A stretch of 7,345 nucleotides of DNA from an uncultured Porphyromonadaceae bacterium (GCA_947166165.1 CAMVDK010000158.1:1-7345), one strand, 5' to 3'; shown: positions 1 to 7,263, numbered from the stretch's first letter. The notes: generated by a model not told the origin, from the sequence alone. Numbers and translations: made by a program.

Positions 1-1
1 C

Positions 2-1054
2 GAGTACTGGCGACAGGTGGACCTCTACGTGGGCGGCACCGAGCATGCCACCGGACACCTCATCTACAGCCGGTTCTGGAACAAGTTCCTCTACGACTAT
101 GGCTACGTCTGCGAGGCCGAGCCCTTCAAGAAGCTCGTCAACCAGGGCATGATCCAGGGCCGCAGCAACTTTGTGTACCGCATCAAGGACACCAATAAGT
201 TCGTGTCGCTCAACCTGAAGAAGGACTACGACGTGACCCCCATCCACGTGGACGTGAACATCGTGAGCAACGACGCCCTCGACATCGAGGCCTTCCGCCA
301 GTGGCGGCCCGAATTCAAGGACGCCGAGTTCATCCTCGAGAACGGCAAGTACATCTGCGGCTGGGCCATCGAGAAGATGTCGAAGTCGATGTTCAACGTC
401 GTCAACCCCGACATGGTGGTCGAGCGCTACGGAGCCGACACGCTCCGCCTCTACGAGATGTTTCTTGGCCCCGTGGAGGCCAGCAAGCCCTGGGACACCA
501 ACGGCATCGACGGCGTGAACCGCTTCCTGAAGCGCACCTGGGCGCTCTTCTACAAGGGCGACGGCCTGCGCGTGACCGACGGCAAGCCTTCGGCCGACGA
601 GCTGAAGTCGATCCACAAGCTCATCAAGAAGGTGACCGGCGACATCGAGACCTTCTCCTACAACACCAGTGTGGCGGCGTTCATGATCTGCGTCAACGAG
701 CTCACCGCCGCCAAGACCTCCGCCCGCCAGGTGCTCGAGCCGCTGGTGGTGCTGCTGGCTCCCTTCGCGCCCCACATCGCCGAGGAGCTGTGGCACGCCC
801 TGGGCCACGACACCACCGTGTGCGACGCCGAGTGGCCCGCGTGGAACGAGGAATACCTCAAAGAGTCCACCACGCGCTACGCCGTGATGATCAAGGGCCG
901 CCCGCGCTTCAACCTCGACGTGCCCGCCGGCACCGACGCTGCCGAGGTGGAGCGCCTCGCGCTGACCCACGAAGGCGCACAGAAGTGGCTCGAAGGCGCC
1001 ACGCCCAAGAAGGTGATTGTGGTGCCCAACAAGCTCGTGAACATTGTCCTCTAA
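2..1054 (+). CDS. leuS: Leucine--tRNA ligase, C-terminal part (5' end outside window)
   Basis: Class I aminoacyl-tRNA synthetase that charges tRNA-Leu with leucine in the cytoplasm. The reading frame is open from base 2, so the gene is cut by the window edge; about 350 C-terminal residues remain of a protein that usually has roughly 900 or more. The visible part begins inside the catalytic domain with DLYVGGTEHATGHLIYSRFW, a well-conserved LeuRS stretch. The class I signature KMSKS follows at bases 374-388, inside EKMSKSMFNVVNPD. Between the two lies an insertion of about 75 residues, consistent with the leucine-specific domain seen in bacterial LeuRS. After KMSKS come the rest of the catalytic fold, the helical anticodon-binding domain (roughly bases 480-850, with PFAPHIAEELW) and the small C-terminal domain ending VPNKLVNIVL and TAA. 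Third codon positions are almost all G or C. It probably shares a transcript with the next gene, 14 nt downstream. Confidence 0.97.
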   Translation, partial: EYWRQVDLYVGGTEHATGHLIYSRFWNKFLYDYGYVCEAEPFKKLVNQGMIQGRSNFVYRIKDTNKFVSLNLKKDYDVTPIHVDVNIVSNDALDIEAFRQWRPEFKDAEFILENGKYICGWAIEKMSKSMFNVVNPDMVVERYGADTLRLYEMFLGPVEASKPWDTNGIDGVNRFLKRTWALFYKGDGLRVTDGKPSADELKSIHKLIKKVTGDIETFSYNTSVAAFMICVNELTAAKTSARQVLEPLVVLLAPFAPHIAEELWHALGHDTTVCDAEWPAWNEEYLKESTTRYAVMIKGRPRFNLDVPAGTDAAEVERLALTHEGAQKWLEGATPKKVIVVPNKLVNIVL

Positions 1055-1068
1055 GCCGCCCCCATACG

Positions 1069-1659
1069 ATGAAGAAACTGGTCATTGCCACCAACAACGC
1101 CCACAAACTGGAGGAAATCCGCGAGATGCTGGGCGACGGTTACGAAATCCTCGGCCTGGCCGACATAGGTTGCGATGTCGACATCCCCGAAACGGCCCCC
1201 ACCATCGAGGGCAACGCCGAGATGAAGGCGCGCTACGTGCAGGAGCACTACGGCCTCGACTGCTTCAGCGACGACACCGGCCTCGAAATCGACGCCTTGG
1301 GCGGCGAGCCGGGCGTGCACTCGGCGCGCTACGGCGGCGTGGCCCACGACAGCGAGCGCAACATCGACAAGGTGCTGCGCCTCATGGCCGACGTGCCCCT
1401 CGAGCGCCGCACCGCCCGCTTCCGCACCGCCATCGCGCTGCTGCAGGCCGGTGTGCTGCACCGCTTCGAGGGCCGCGTGGAAGGCCGCATCCTCACTGAG
1501 CGGCACGGCACCGGCGGCTTCGGCTACGACAGCATCTTCCAGCCCGCCGAGGGCGACGGACGCACCTTCGCCCAGATGGACGCGCACGAGAAAAACGCCA
1601 TCAGCCACCGTGGCCGCGCCGTGGCCGCGCTGGTCGAATACCTCAACAGCCAGCCCTGA
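1069..1659 (+). CDS. rdgB: XTP/dITP diphosphatase (RdgB/HAM1 family)
   Basis: Hydrolyses non-canonical purine triphosphates (ITP, dITP, XTP) to the monophosphate and pyrophosphate, keeping deaminated purines out of DNA and RNA. The complete protein is 196 residues, the usual family length. Family motifs appear in order: N-terminal ATNNAHKLEEI (residues 7-17, nucleotide-binding Thr/Asn/Lys), TIEGNAEMKARY (45-56, metal-binding Glu), SDDTGLEIDALGGEPGVHSARY (67-88), GTGGFGYDSIF (147-157, purine pocket) and EKNAISHRGRA (174-184). Asp69 is at the position of the general base described for E. coli RdgB. The ATG at 1069 is chosen because MKKLVIATNN is the canonical start; the same frame is open further upstream but only overlaps leuS with shadow sequence. 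It lies 14 nt after the leuS stop, so co-transcription is likely, and no good Shine-Dalgarno is visible. It is extremely GC-rich: one sampled 60-base line (1381-1440) has 46 G+C. Confidence 0.97.
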   Translation: MKKLVIATNNAHKLEEIREMLGDGYEILGLADIGCDVDIPETAPTIEGNAEMKARYVQEHYGLDCFSDDTGLEIDALGGEPGVHSARYGGVAHDSERNIDKVLRLMADVPLERRTARFRTAIALLQAGVLHRFEGRVEGRILTERHGTGGFGYDSIFQPAEGDGRTFAQMDAHEKNAISHRGRAVAALVEYLNSQP

Positions 1660-1684
1660 AGCCCCTTCGTCAGTCGCGAGCATA

Positions 1685-1732
1685 AAAAACGGGCGACAAT
1701 CCTGCTTTGCGGCAGGGCTGTCGCCCGTTTTT
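1685..1732. terminator. Bidirectional intrinsic terminator between convergent rdgB and susD-like genes
   Basis: A long hairpin starts 25 nt after the rdgB stop. The outer arm ACGGGCGACA (1689-1698) pairs perfectly with TGTCGCCCGT (1719-1728). An inner arm CCTGC (1701-1705) pairs with GCAGG (1712-1716) around the loop TTTGCG, with a two-base internal mismatch between the stems. An A run (1684-1689) precedes the stem and a T run (1728-1732) follows it, so each strand reads GC stem then U tract. It can therefore end the leuS-rdgB transcript on + and the susC-susD transcript on -. Confidence 0.93.
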
Positions 1733-1747
1733 CATATGGGTGAAAGG

Positions 1748-1772
1748 TGTGGTGCCGGTTGGCGGCACCACA
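1748..1772 (-). terminator. Hairpin just downstream of the susD-like stop codon
   Basis: TGTGGTGCCG (1748-1757) pairs perfectly with CGGCACCACA (1763-1772) around a 5-nt loop, a 10-bp stem beginning 18 nt past the susD stop on the - strand. On that strand only a short, impure U stretch (ACCTTTC) follows. It is therefore a weak intrinsic terminator at best, or a 3'-end stabilising stem ahead of the stronger bidirectional terminator. The structure is plain in the sequence; its role is inferred. Confidence 0.55.
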
Positions 1773-1790
1773 ACCATCACAATGTCGTCA

Positions 1791-3665
1791 TCACGGCTGG
1801 TCGCTGTCCCACCACACGGGAATCGACCACACAGCATCGTGCTTGAACCAGGTGACGGAGTTGCCGTCGCCGTCTTGCATCACAGCGCCGGGAACCTGCG
1901 CGCCGATGGCCTGCAGCTGGGTGACGTTGTAGTTCTGCTCGTGAGAGCACTGAGCCCAGCGACGCCACATCTTGCCTTGCGGAATAGCGCGCAGCGAAGC
2001 AGCGTTGATGTAGTACTCGGCAGGAATCTCCCAGTTGAGGAAGATGTTGCTGTCGTAGTCGTAACGGCGCATGTCGTTCCAAATCTCACCGCTGTAGAAC
2101 ATGGCGATTTGCTTCTGCGTCATGATTTTACCCAGTGTGAGGTCGCCGGCGGTGCCGATGCCGTTGTTCAAGAAGTTGTCGATTTCAGCTTGGTCCATCG
2201 GGGCGAAAGCCGGACAGTCGGCCAGGCTGGCATCCTCGGCGCACCAGGTGTTGCACTTGCTGTTCATGGCCTCGATGCTGGCCTGCACGCCCTTCTTGTA
2301 CCATTCGTAAGCTTCAGCCTTCTTGCCTTGGTTGAAGAGCACCTCGGCACGGATGAAGCAAGCCTCGTGGAACATGGCAATGTAGCCAGGGCTCGACGGA
2401 CGGTTGTAGAACATGGCCGTGGTGGCCGAGTTGTCGTTGGCTTTATTCCAGCGGTTAAGCAGGTCAACGGTGCCATAGTAGCCCTTAGCACCGCTCTTCC
2501 ACACCACATAGACGGTGTCGTTCTGGCGCTCGGCGTTGGTGGTGTTGCAGTACCACCGGTTGTTGTCGTTGTCCCAGCTCATGGCGTAGGGGGCGCCGGT
2601 GGTGCGCACGGTGGTGTGCATGTCCACACCCAGCGAGCGGCGCCACTTGCCGTCTTCGCTCCAGGTGAGCTCGGCGGGACTGTCGTCGCTCTTGCGCGAG
2701 CGGCACCAGGGCAGCAGCTTGTCGGCGCGGGGGTCTTCGACACCGTAGCCGGCAAAGTTCTCCAGGTTGTCGACCATCTGCTTGGTGGCGCGGATGGTGT
2801 TGTTCATGCCCTGCACCGAGAACAGCGGGGCGTAGTCGACCGGCTCGTCCCAGCCCAGCACATCGTGGGTGGCTCCGCCGTTGTCGTTGTGGTTGACCCA
2901 CACGTTGTCGGCATTGCTCTGCAAAGCCTTGTCGAGGCATGCCAGAATTTCGGCTTCGTCATACTTGCCTTCCTTCCAGCTTCCCTTGGCTTTCTTGTTC
3001 AAGTGGTTCATCCAGCGAGCCTTCATCAGATAGCACATCTTGATCCATCGGTTCACGTCGCCGTTAGCCCAGCTGTCGCCAGCCGAGAGGGGCTTTGCGC
3101 CTTCTTCTTGCGTCTTTTTGAACAGCTCGATGGCTTCGTCGATTTCGTTGAGGCATCCCATGAAAATGGTCTTGCCCGTGTCGTAGGCGGGCGACGGACG
3201 GTCGACGGCACCGAGAGCCTCGGTGTAGGGCATCTCGCCGTGCAGGTCAGTCATGAGCATGTAGCCATAGGCGTGCATGAACTTCTCAGCAGCCATGTAG
3301 TGATAGGCACCGGCAGCCTCGGCCTGCTTGTAGAGGTCGGGATAGTTGGCCGCGCTTCCCACAAAGAACCACTGGTAGGCCGTTGTGGTGAGCGAAGAGG
3401 TGGGTTCCCATTGTGCCGAGCAGCCGTCGCGGTTAACGCGGCTGGTTTGAGTGAGCCATCCGCAGGCATAGATTGAACGGCTGCTGGCAAACTGATAGGC
3501 ACTGTTCAGGTAGAACTCGCACCAGGGCAGACGCGTCTGGTATTCGGTCTGGGTGTTGGTGGGCGAATTGGGGTTCTCGTTCACATCCAGCCAGTCGTTG
3601 CAGGATGTGAGCGAAATCATGCCCAGTGCAGCAACGCCCAATATCGTTTTATTGAAAACTTTCAT
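1791..3665 (-). CDS. SusD/RagB-family outer-membrane nutrient-binding lipoprotein (SusD-like)
   Basis: Surface lipoprotein expected to cap the SusC-like porin encoded just upstream and help capture its substrate. It has 624 residues from the chosen start. MKVFNKTILGVAALGMISLTSC is a lipoprotein signal with lipidated Cys22, followed by NDWLDVNENPNSPT, the typical mature N-terminus of the SusD-like group represented by Pfam SusD-like/SusD-like_2. Other family-like stretches are AAEKFMHAYGYMLMTDLHGE (125-144), then MPYTEAL, and SGEIWNDMRRYDYDSN (525-540). Helix-rich, TPR-like segments lie around 165-250 and 430-470. An ATG at 3698 in the same frame would add 11 residues (MNNHSINNFKK); the ATG at 3665 is preferred because it puts a basic residue and hydrophobic core directly at the N-terminus. 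It lies 36 nt after the susC stop, so the two are almost certainly co-transcribed. Oddities: 14 Cys (22, 49, 68, 82, 171, 211, 243, 321, 373, 436, 471, 475, 484, 573) and 28 Trp. Family assignment is firm; the substrate is unknown. Confidence 0.95.
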   Translation of the reverse strand: MKVFNKTILGVAALGMISLTSCNDWLDVNENPNSPTNTQTEYQTRLPWCEFYLNSAYQFASSRSIYACGWLTQTSRVNRDGCSAQWEPTSSLTTTAYQWFFVGSAANYPDLYKQAEAAGAYHYMAAEKFMHAYGYMLMTDLHGEMPYTEALGAVDRPSPAYDTGKTIFMGCLNEIDEAIELFKKTQEEGAKPLSAGDSWANGDVNRWIKMCYLMKARWMNHLNKKAKGSWKEGKYDEAEILACLDKALQSNADNVWVNHNDNGGATHDVLGWDEPVDYAPLFSVQGMNNTIRATKQMVDNLENFAGYGVEDPRADKLLPWCRSRKSDDSPAELTWSEDGKWRRSLGVDMHTTVRTTGAPYAMSWDNDNNRWYCNTTNAERQNDTVYVVWKSGAKGYYGTVDLLNRWNKANDNSATTAMFYNRPSSPGYIAMFHEACFIRAEVLFNQGKKAEAYEWYKKGVQASIEAMNSKCNTWCAEDASLADCPAFAPMDQAEIDNFLNNGIGTAGDLTLGKIMTQKQIAMFYSGEIWNDMRRYDYDSNIFLNWEIPAEYYINAASLRAIPQGKMWRRWAQCSHEQNYNVTQLQAIGAQVPGAVMQDGDGNSVTWFKHDAVWSIPVWWDSDQP

Positions 3666-3701
3666 CTTCTTGAAATTATTAATAGAGTGATTATTCATTG
3701 A

Positions 3702-6700
3702 TTAGAAAGTCAAGTTCACGCCAAAGGTGAAGCTGGCCGTGGCAGGCACGCCGCAATAGTCGATACCCACCGAACTGGAGCCGCCCACACCCGAGCCGCT
3801 GGCAGCCACCTCGGGATCACCGTCATAATTGGTGAACAGCAGCAGGTTGTTGGCAGTCGCTGTGAGCGATGCAGCCTTGATGAAGCGGGTGCGCTCGAGC
3901 AGCGATTTGGGCAGCGCGTAGCTCAGCGAGATGGTGCGCAGACGCAGGCTGTTGACCTTGGTGATCCAGTTGGCCGTCTCGTAGTTGTAGTAGCCGGTGT
4001 AGTAGTTCTTGATCACATTCTCACCGCTGATTTCTGTGCCGCTGATGACATAGGACTTGCCGGGCTCGAAGGTGTTGTTCTCGACAGGAGCATAGATGGG
4101 CTTGCCATTCTCGTCTGTGCCGGTGGAGCGCACGCCCTCGATAGTGAGAGGCTGGTTGCGGTTGAGCGACCACTCGCTCACACCCGAACTGCTCATCGTG
4201 TATTTCGTTCCGTTGAACACGTCGCCACCCACACGGAATTCCCACAACATGTTGAAGGTCCAGTTGCGCCAGGTGAGCGTGTTGTTGAGACCGCCAGTGA
4301 ACTTGGGCTCGCGGTTGCCGACCTCGAAGTTGGCCTTGCTGCCGTCTTTTTGCGGCATGCCGTTGCTGTCGAGGATGAGCCAGCCGTTGTACTGGCTGTC
4401 AGGGTTGTTGACACGCAGCCAGCGGTCGCCGATAATGGCCATGAAAGTGCCATTGTTGACCGAAGCGGCCTTGGCGCTGCCGTATTGCACATCGGTGAGG
4501 TAGAGGAAGTCGATGCCATCGGGCAGGTCGGTCACACGACCACGGTTGCCGGCGGCGTTCAAGTTGATTTCCCAAGTGAAGTTGTCGCGCTGGATGGGCG
4601 TGCCGCCAATCGAGAACTCAAGTCCCTTGTTGGTCACCGTACCGGCGTTCACAGCCTTGAGAATGTAACCGGTGGACTGTGCCACGCGCGGGATGATGAT
4701 CTGGTCGGTGGTCTTGTTGTGGTAGTAGGCCATGTCGAATTTCAGTCGGTTCTGGAGGAAACGAAGCTCGAGACCGACCTCGGTGGAGCGCGTCATCTCA
4801 GGACGCAGATAGGAGTTGCCCTGCTCCCACGAGTTACCGCTACCAGTGAGGCCGCCAATGAATTCGCCCACCGGCCAGAGGTTGGTGGTGGTGGCATAGG
4901 AGTTGGTGCCTTTACCCACCTTAGCCCAGCTGGCACGCACCTTGCCAAAGCTCAGCCACTCCGGCAGGTTGTCGCGCATCAGCTCGGTGAACGCGATTGC
5001 TCCGCTCACGCTGGGGTAGAAATAGCTCCAGTTGTCTTTTGGCAGCGACGAATCCCAGTCGTTGCGACCAGTGACAGTGAAGAAGATGGCATTGCGCCAG
5101 TCGACACGGAATTCACCGTAAACACCCACCACGCGCTTACGCATCTGATGGCTTTGGAATTTGCGGTTGTTATCGCCAGCGTTGTCGAACATGTACTTCT
5201 CAGGGATGATGAAATTCCAAGCACGGCGGTAGTTGGTCCATGTGCGGGTATTGTCGGTGGCCGTACCCAGCATCAGGTTAAAGTTGAAGTCGCCAAACTG
5301 CTTGTTGAAGTTGGTCATCAAGTTGGTCGACAGATAACGGAAGCGCAGCTCATTCTCGCTGTACATACCGTTCAGCCAATCTTTCTTAGTGGTTCCATCG
5401 GGAGCAATGGTGTTTTGGTTCTGTGTCGTGTACGAGTCCACACCCATGCGGAAGCTCACCCACCACCAGTCGGTGAGGTCGGCTTTCACATTGAAGTTGC
5501 CGGTAAAGCGCTCGGTGTTGTCCTTCATCGAGTTCTTGTTGAGCAGCCAGTAGGGATTGGCGCGCTCATCATCGGGGTCGAGACGGGTGTCGAACATGCG
5601 GTAGCGTGTGCCGTCATCGTTCAGGTAGTGGCGCATATCCTGGTCGGGAGCCCAGTTGTACACCGAATAAAGAGCACCTGTACCTCCGCCGCCGTAGAGT
5701 GCGGCACCAGTCAGCGTCTTTTTAGTGCGAGCCTGGGTATAGGCTGCATTGGCACCGAAGGTGAACAGCTTGTACTTATGCTCGCCGTTGAAACGGACTG
5801 TGGTTTTCTTATAGCCCGTGGTGGGCACGATACCGCCCTGATCATAGTACGAGCCGCTCAAGAAGAACTTGCTGGTATCGTTACCGCCGCTCACGCTCAA
5901 GTTGGTGTCCCAGATGGTACCGTTCTGGAAGAAGTTGCCAATGTTGTCGTAGGTGGCATCGCTGCCAATCTCGGTTCCCCAGGCAGTGTAGGCAAAGTCG
6001 TTATACCGGTAGCCCGTGTACTTCTTGTCGGTGTACTGGTCCTCGAGGTAGCCGTGACGGTACTGGGTCTGCACCTTAGGCAGCTTGTGTGCCCACGATG
6101 TGGTGATCGATGTGCCAAAGTTCACCTCGGTGCGGCCGGCCTTGCCGCTCTTGGTGGTGATGATCACCACACCGGCCGATGCGCGCGAGCCATAGAGTGC
6201 AGCGGCAGCAGGGCCTTTCAGCACACTCATGCTCTCGATATCCTCGGGGTTGATGTCCATCACACGGTTAGAGGCTGTGGTGGCGTTATTCGTCATTCCA
6301 TCGAATGCCGAGTTACCCACCACACTGGTCGAGTTGTCGTAGATCACACCATCCACCACAAACAGCGGCTGGTTGTCGCGCCCCTCGGCAAGCGACGTGC
6401 CACCACGCAGGATGATTTGGGCACCCGAACCGGCAGCACCACTCGATTGGGTGATGTTGACACCGGCAATCTTGCCCGCCAGCGAGTTGATGGCGTTGGT
6501 GTTCTTGTTGCGCATCAGTTCATCGGCCTTCAGGTCGTCGACGGCATAGCCGAGCGACTTTCGATCTTTCTTGATGCCGAGAGCGGTCACAACCACATCG
6601 CCGAGCATGTTGGAGTCGTCGTTCAGCGTCACGTCCATCGCGTTGCCGCTCACTCTCACCTCCATCGGCTTGGCGCCAATGTAGGTGATCACCAGCGTGC

Positions 6701-6941
6701 TGCCAGGGGCCGCGTTGATGCTGTACTTGCCATCGATGTCGGTGGCCGTGCCACGATTGGTGCCTTTCACCATCACGGTAGCGCCAATCAATGGTTCACC
6801 ATTGGCGTCGCGCACGACACCAGTCACTTTGTTGCTCTGCGCCACGGCTGTGAAGCCCGTAGGGCTCTGACCAGAGGTCATGCTCACCGGGACGCCACAG
6901 GCGATTGCCAGCGCAGCCAACAATACACATTGTCTTTTCAT
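3702..6941 (-). CDS. SusC/RagA-family TonB-linked outer-membrane transporter
   Basis: Outer-membrane beta-barrel that imports the ligand captured with its SusD partner, powered by TonB-ExbBD. It has 1079 residues, normal for the family. In order: an N-terminal signal peptide (about 1-35, hydrophobic core VLLAALAIACG); a carboxypeptidase-regulatory-like domain (about 38-107, VTGVVRDANGEPLIGATVMV); a TonB-box-like segment GDVVVTALG (114-122); the plug domain (about 126-266, with QPLFVVDGVIYDNS and VLKGPAAAALYGSRASAGVV); and a barrel ending GVPATASFTFGVNLTF, with the usual aromatic C-terminal residue. There is no N-terminal STN secretin-like domain, so it should not signal directly to an anti-sigma factor as FecA-type receptors do. 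The start is the ATG at 6941; a GTG at 6947 would only add Met-Arg. The mature protein has one Cys (1063), in contrast to its SusD partner. First gene of a two-gene unit; substrate not predictable from the sequence. Confidence 0.97.
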   Translation of the reverse strand: MKRQCVLLAALAIACGVPVSMTSGQSPTGFTAVAQSNKVTGVVRDANGEPLIGATVMVKGTNRGTATDIDGKYSINAAPGSTLVITYIGAKPMEVRVSGNAMDVTLNDDSNMLGDVVVTALGIKKDRKSLGYAVDDLKADELMRNKNTNAINSLAGKIAGVNITQSSGAAGSGAQIILRGGTSLAEGRDNQPLFVVDGVIYDNSTSVVGNSAFDGMTNNATTASNRVMDINPEDIESMSVLKGPAAAALYGSRASAGVVIITTKSGKAGRTEVNFGTSITTSWAHKLPKVQTQYRHGYLEDQYTDKKYTGYRYNDFAYTAWGTEIGSDATYDNIGNFFQNGTIWDTNLSVSGGNDTSKFFLSGSYYDQGGIVPTTGYKKTTVRFNGEHKYKLFTFGANAAYTQARTKKTLTGAALYGGGGTGALYSVYNWAPDQDMRHYLNDDGTRYRMFDTRLDPDDERANPYWLLNKNSMKDNTERFTGNFNVKADLTDWWWVSFRMGVDSYTTQNQNTIAPDGTTKKDWLNGMYSENELRFRYLSTNLMTNFNKQFGDFNFNLMLGTATDNTRTWTNYRRAWNFIIPEKYMFDNAGDNNRKFQSHQMRKRVVGVYGEFRVDWRNAIFFTVTGRNDWDSSLPKDNWSYFYPSVSGAIAFTELMRDNLPEWLSFGKVRASWAKVGKGTNSYATTTNLWPVGEFIGGLTGSGNSWEQGNSYLRPEMTRSTEVGLELRFLQNRLKFDMAYYHNKTTDQIIIPRVAQSTGYILKAVNAGTVTNKGLEFSIGGTPIQRDNFTWEINLNAAGNRGRVTDLPDGIDFLYLTDVQYGSAKAASVNNGTFMAIIGDRWLRVNNPDSQYNGWLILDSNGMPQKDGSKANFEVGNREPKFTGGLNNTLTWRNWTFNMLWEFRVGGDVFNGTKYTMSSSGVSEWSLNRNQPLTIEGVRSTGTDENGKPIYAPVENNTFEPGKSYVISGTEISGENVIKNYYTGYYNYETANWITKVNSLRLRTISLSYALPKSLLERTRFIKAASLTATANNLLLFTNYDGDPEVAASGSGVGGSSSVGIDYCGVPATASFTFGVNLTF

Positions 6942-6994
6942 ACGCACTTGGTTTTTAGTGAATGTTTATAGAAATCTATCAATCTCAATTTCAG

Positions 6995-7020
6995 CTAATT
7001 GCAACAATTATATGCAATAG
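6995..7020. repeat. Small inverted repeats around a TATAAT-like box in the susC leader
   Basis: CTAATTGC (6995-7002) and GCAATAG (7014-7020) form an imperfect inverted repeat with one bulged base and an 11-nt centre. A second, nested symmetry is AATTG-CAA-CAATT (6997-7009). The - strand TATAATTG box overlaps the centre of the larger repeat. The arrangement could be an operator or a 5'-UTR stem, but short symmetric AT-rich motifs also arise by chance. Confidence 0.3.
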
Positions 7021-7072
7021 TAAACCCCAAGAATCACAACGCTCCTGCGGTTTACAAATGCAAATTTTCAAC

Positions 7073-7126
7073 TTTTTTTCGAATTGACCAAATTTTTTCA
7101 GCATTTTTTTGCCGAAAGGCGAAAAA
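7073..7126. other. Phased T/A tracts with small GCC-GAAA-GGC hairpin (possible curved DNA/UP element)
   Basis: Homopolymer tracts occur as T7 (7073-7079), T6 (7093-7098), T7 (7104-7110) and A5 (7122-7126), with centres about 19, 12 and 17 nt apart. Between the last two lies GCC-GAAA-GGC (7111-7120), a 3-bp stem with a GNRA-type loop that can be extended by pairing the flanking T and A runs with one bulged G. Such tracts often bend DNA or act as promoter UP elements. The position upstream of the likely susC promoter fits this, but function is inferred. Confidence 0.35.
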
Positions 7127-7127
7127 T

Positions 7128-7217
7128 TCTATCATAATGAAATATGACCTGGCGCGACTGGCGGTTGCCGATTGTGTTGCTCAAACGGTGCTTCGTGCAC
7201 TTGACAGCCGTGAAAAG
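7128..7217. other. Intergenic stretch with no recognised feature
   Basis: This is the 3'-flanking sequence between the terminator hairpin and the AT-rich susC leader. It returns to mixed GC content. It holds a short direct repeat of CTGGCG (7149-7154 and 7158-7163) and a 4-bp hairpin GTGC/GCAC (7188-7200), neither compelling. No gene, tRNA or known RNA motif is seen. Confidence 0.4.
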
Positions 7218-7263
7218 TCCACCCGAGGCGCTTACCGCATATGGGGAAAGCGACTCGGGTGGA
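7218..7263 (-). terminator. Intrinsic terminator of the upstream - strand gene
   Basis: TCCACCCGAG (7218-7227) pairs perfectly with CTCGGGTGGA (7254-7263). The stem continues after a G/A mismatch with CGCTT (7229-7233) and AAGCG (7248-7252), then CC/GG, closing on an 8-nt loop. On the - strand the stem is followed by CTTTTC; on the + strand no T run follows. It begins 21 nt past the - strand stop at 7285-7287, so it most likely ends that gene and insulates susC from read-through. The U tract is short, hence moderate confidence. Confidence 0.75.

Larger units (their letters stand above)
6942..7127 (-). promoter_or_regulatory. AT-rich leader and probable promoter region of the susC-susD unit
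   Basis: This non-coding stretch is sharply AT-rich: 15 of 60 bases are G+C in 6961-7020 and 18 of 60 in 7081-7140, against about 33 of 60 in sampled susC lines. The susCD promoter should lie here. On the - strand TATAATTG (7012 down to 7005) and TAGATTTC (6978 down to 6971) each differ by one base from the Bacteroides -7 consensus TAnnTTTG. Neither has a TTTG -33 box at the usual 19-21 nt spacing, so no start site can be assigned. No Shine-Dalgarno is seen before the ATG; the sequence there is A-rich (CACTAAAAACCAAGTGCGT), as is common in Bacteroidota. Confidence 0.5.

Noticed and set aside
301..1068. Long upstream extension of the rdgB frame through leuS
   Set aside because: The extension is Arg/His-rich shadow sequence of leuS; the canonical family start MKKLVIATNN is at 1069.
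1707..3476. A 589-codon open frame on the + strand, antisense to the susD-like gene
   Set aside because: Same codon-bias shadow; it also starts inside the bidirectional terminator and shows low-complexity Val/His/Ala/Gly composition.
3666..3698. Alternative ATG at 3698 for the susD-like gene
   Set aside because: It would place 11 polar residues before an otherwise textbook lipoprotein signal and leave only 3 nt after susC; the start at 3665 fits the family better.
4350..6971. An 873-codon open frame on the + strand, antisense to susC
   Set aside because: It is fully covered by a well-supported SusC coding sequence. The frame stays open because susC avoids TTA, CTA and TCA codons in this phase, a codon-bias effect. 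The translation is Val/His/Gly-rich with no recognisable domain.
7201..7206. TTGACA on the + strand, a perfect sigma70 -35 hexamer
   Set aside because: No -10 box lies 16-18 nt downstream (the terminator stem is there), the main Bacteroidota sigma factor uses a different consensus, and no + strand gene follows.
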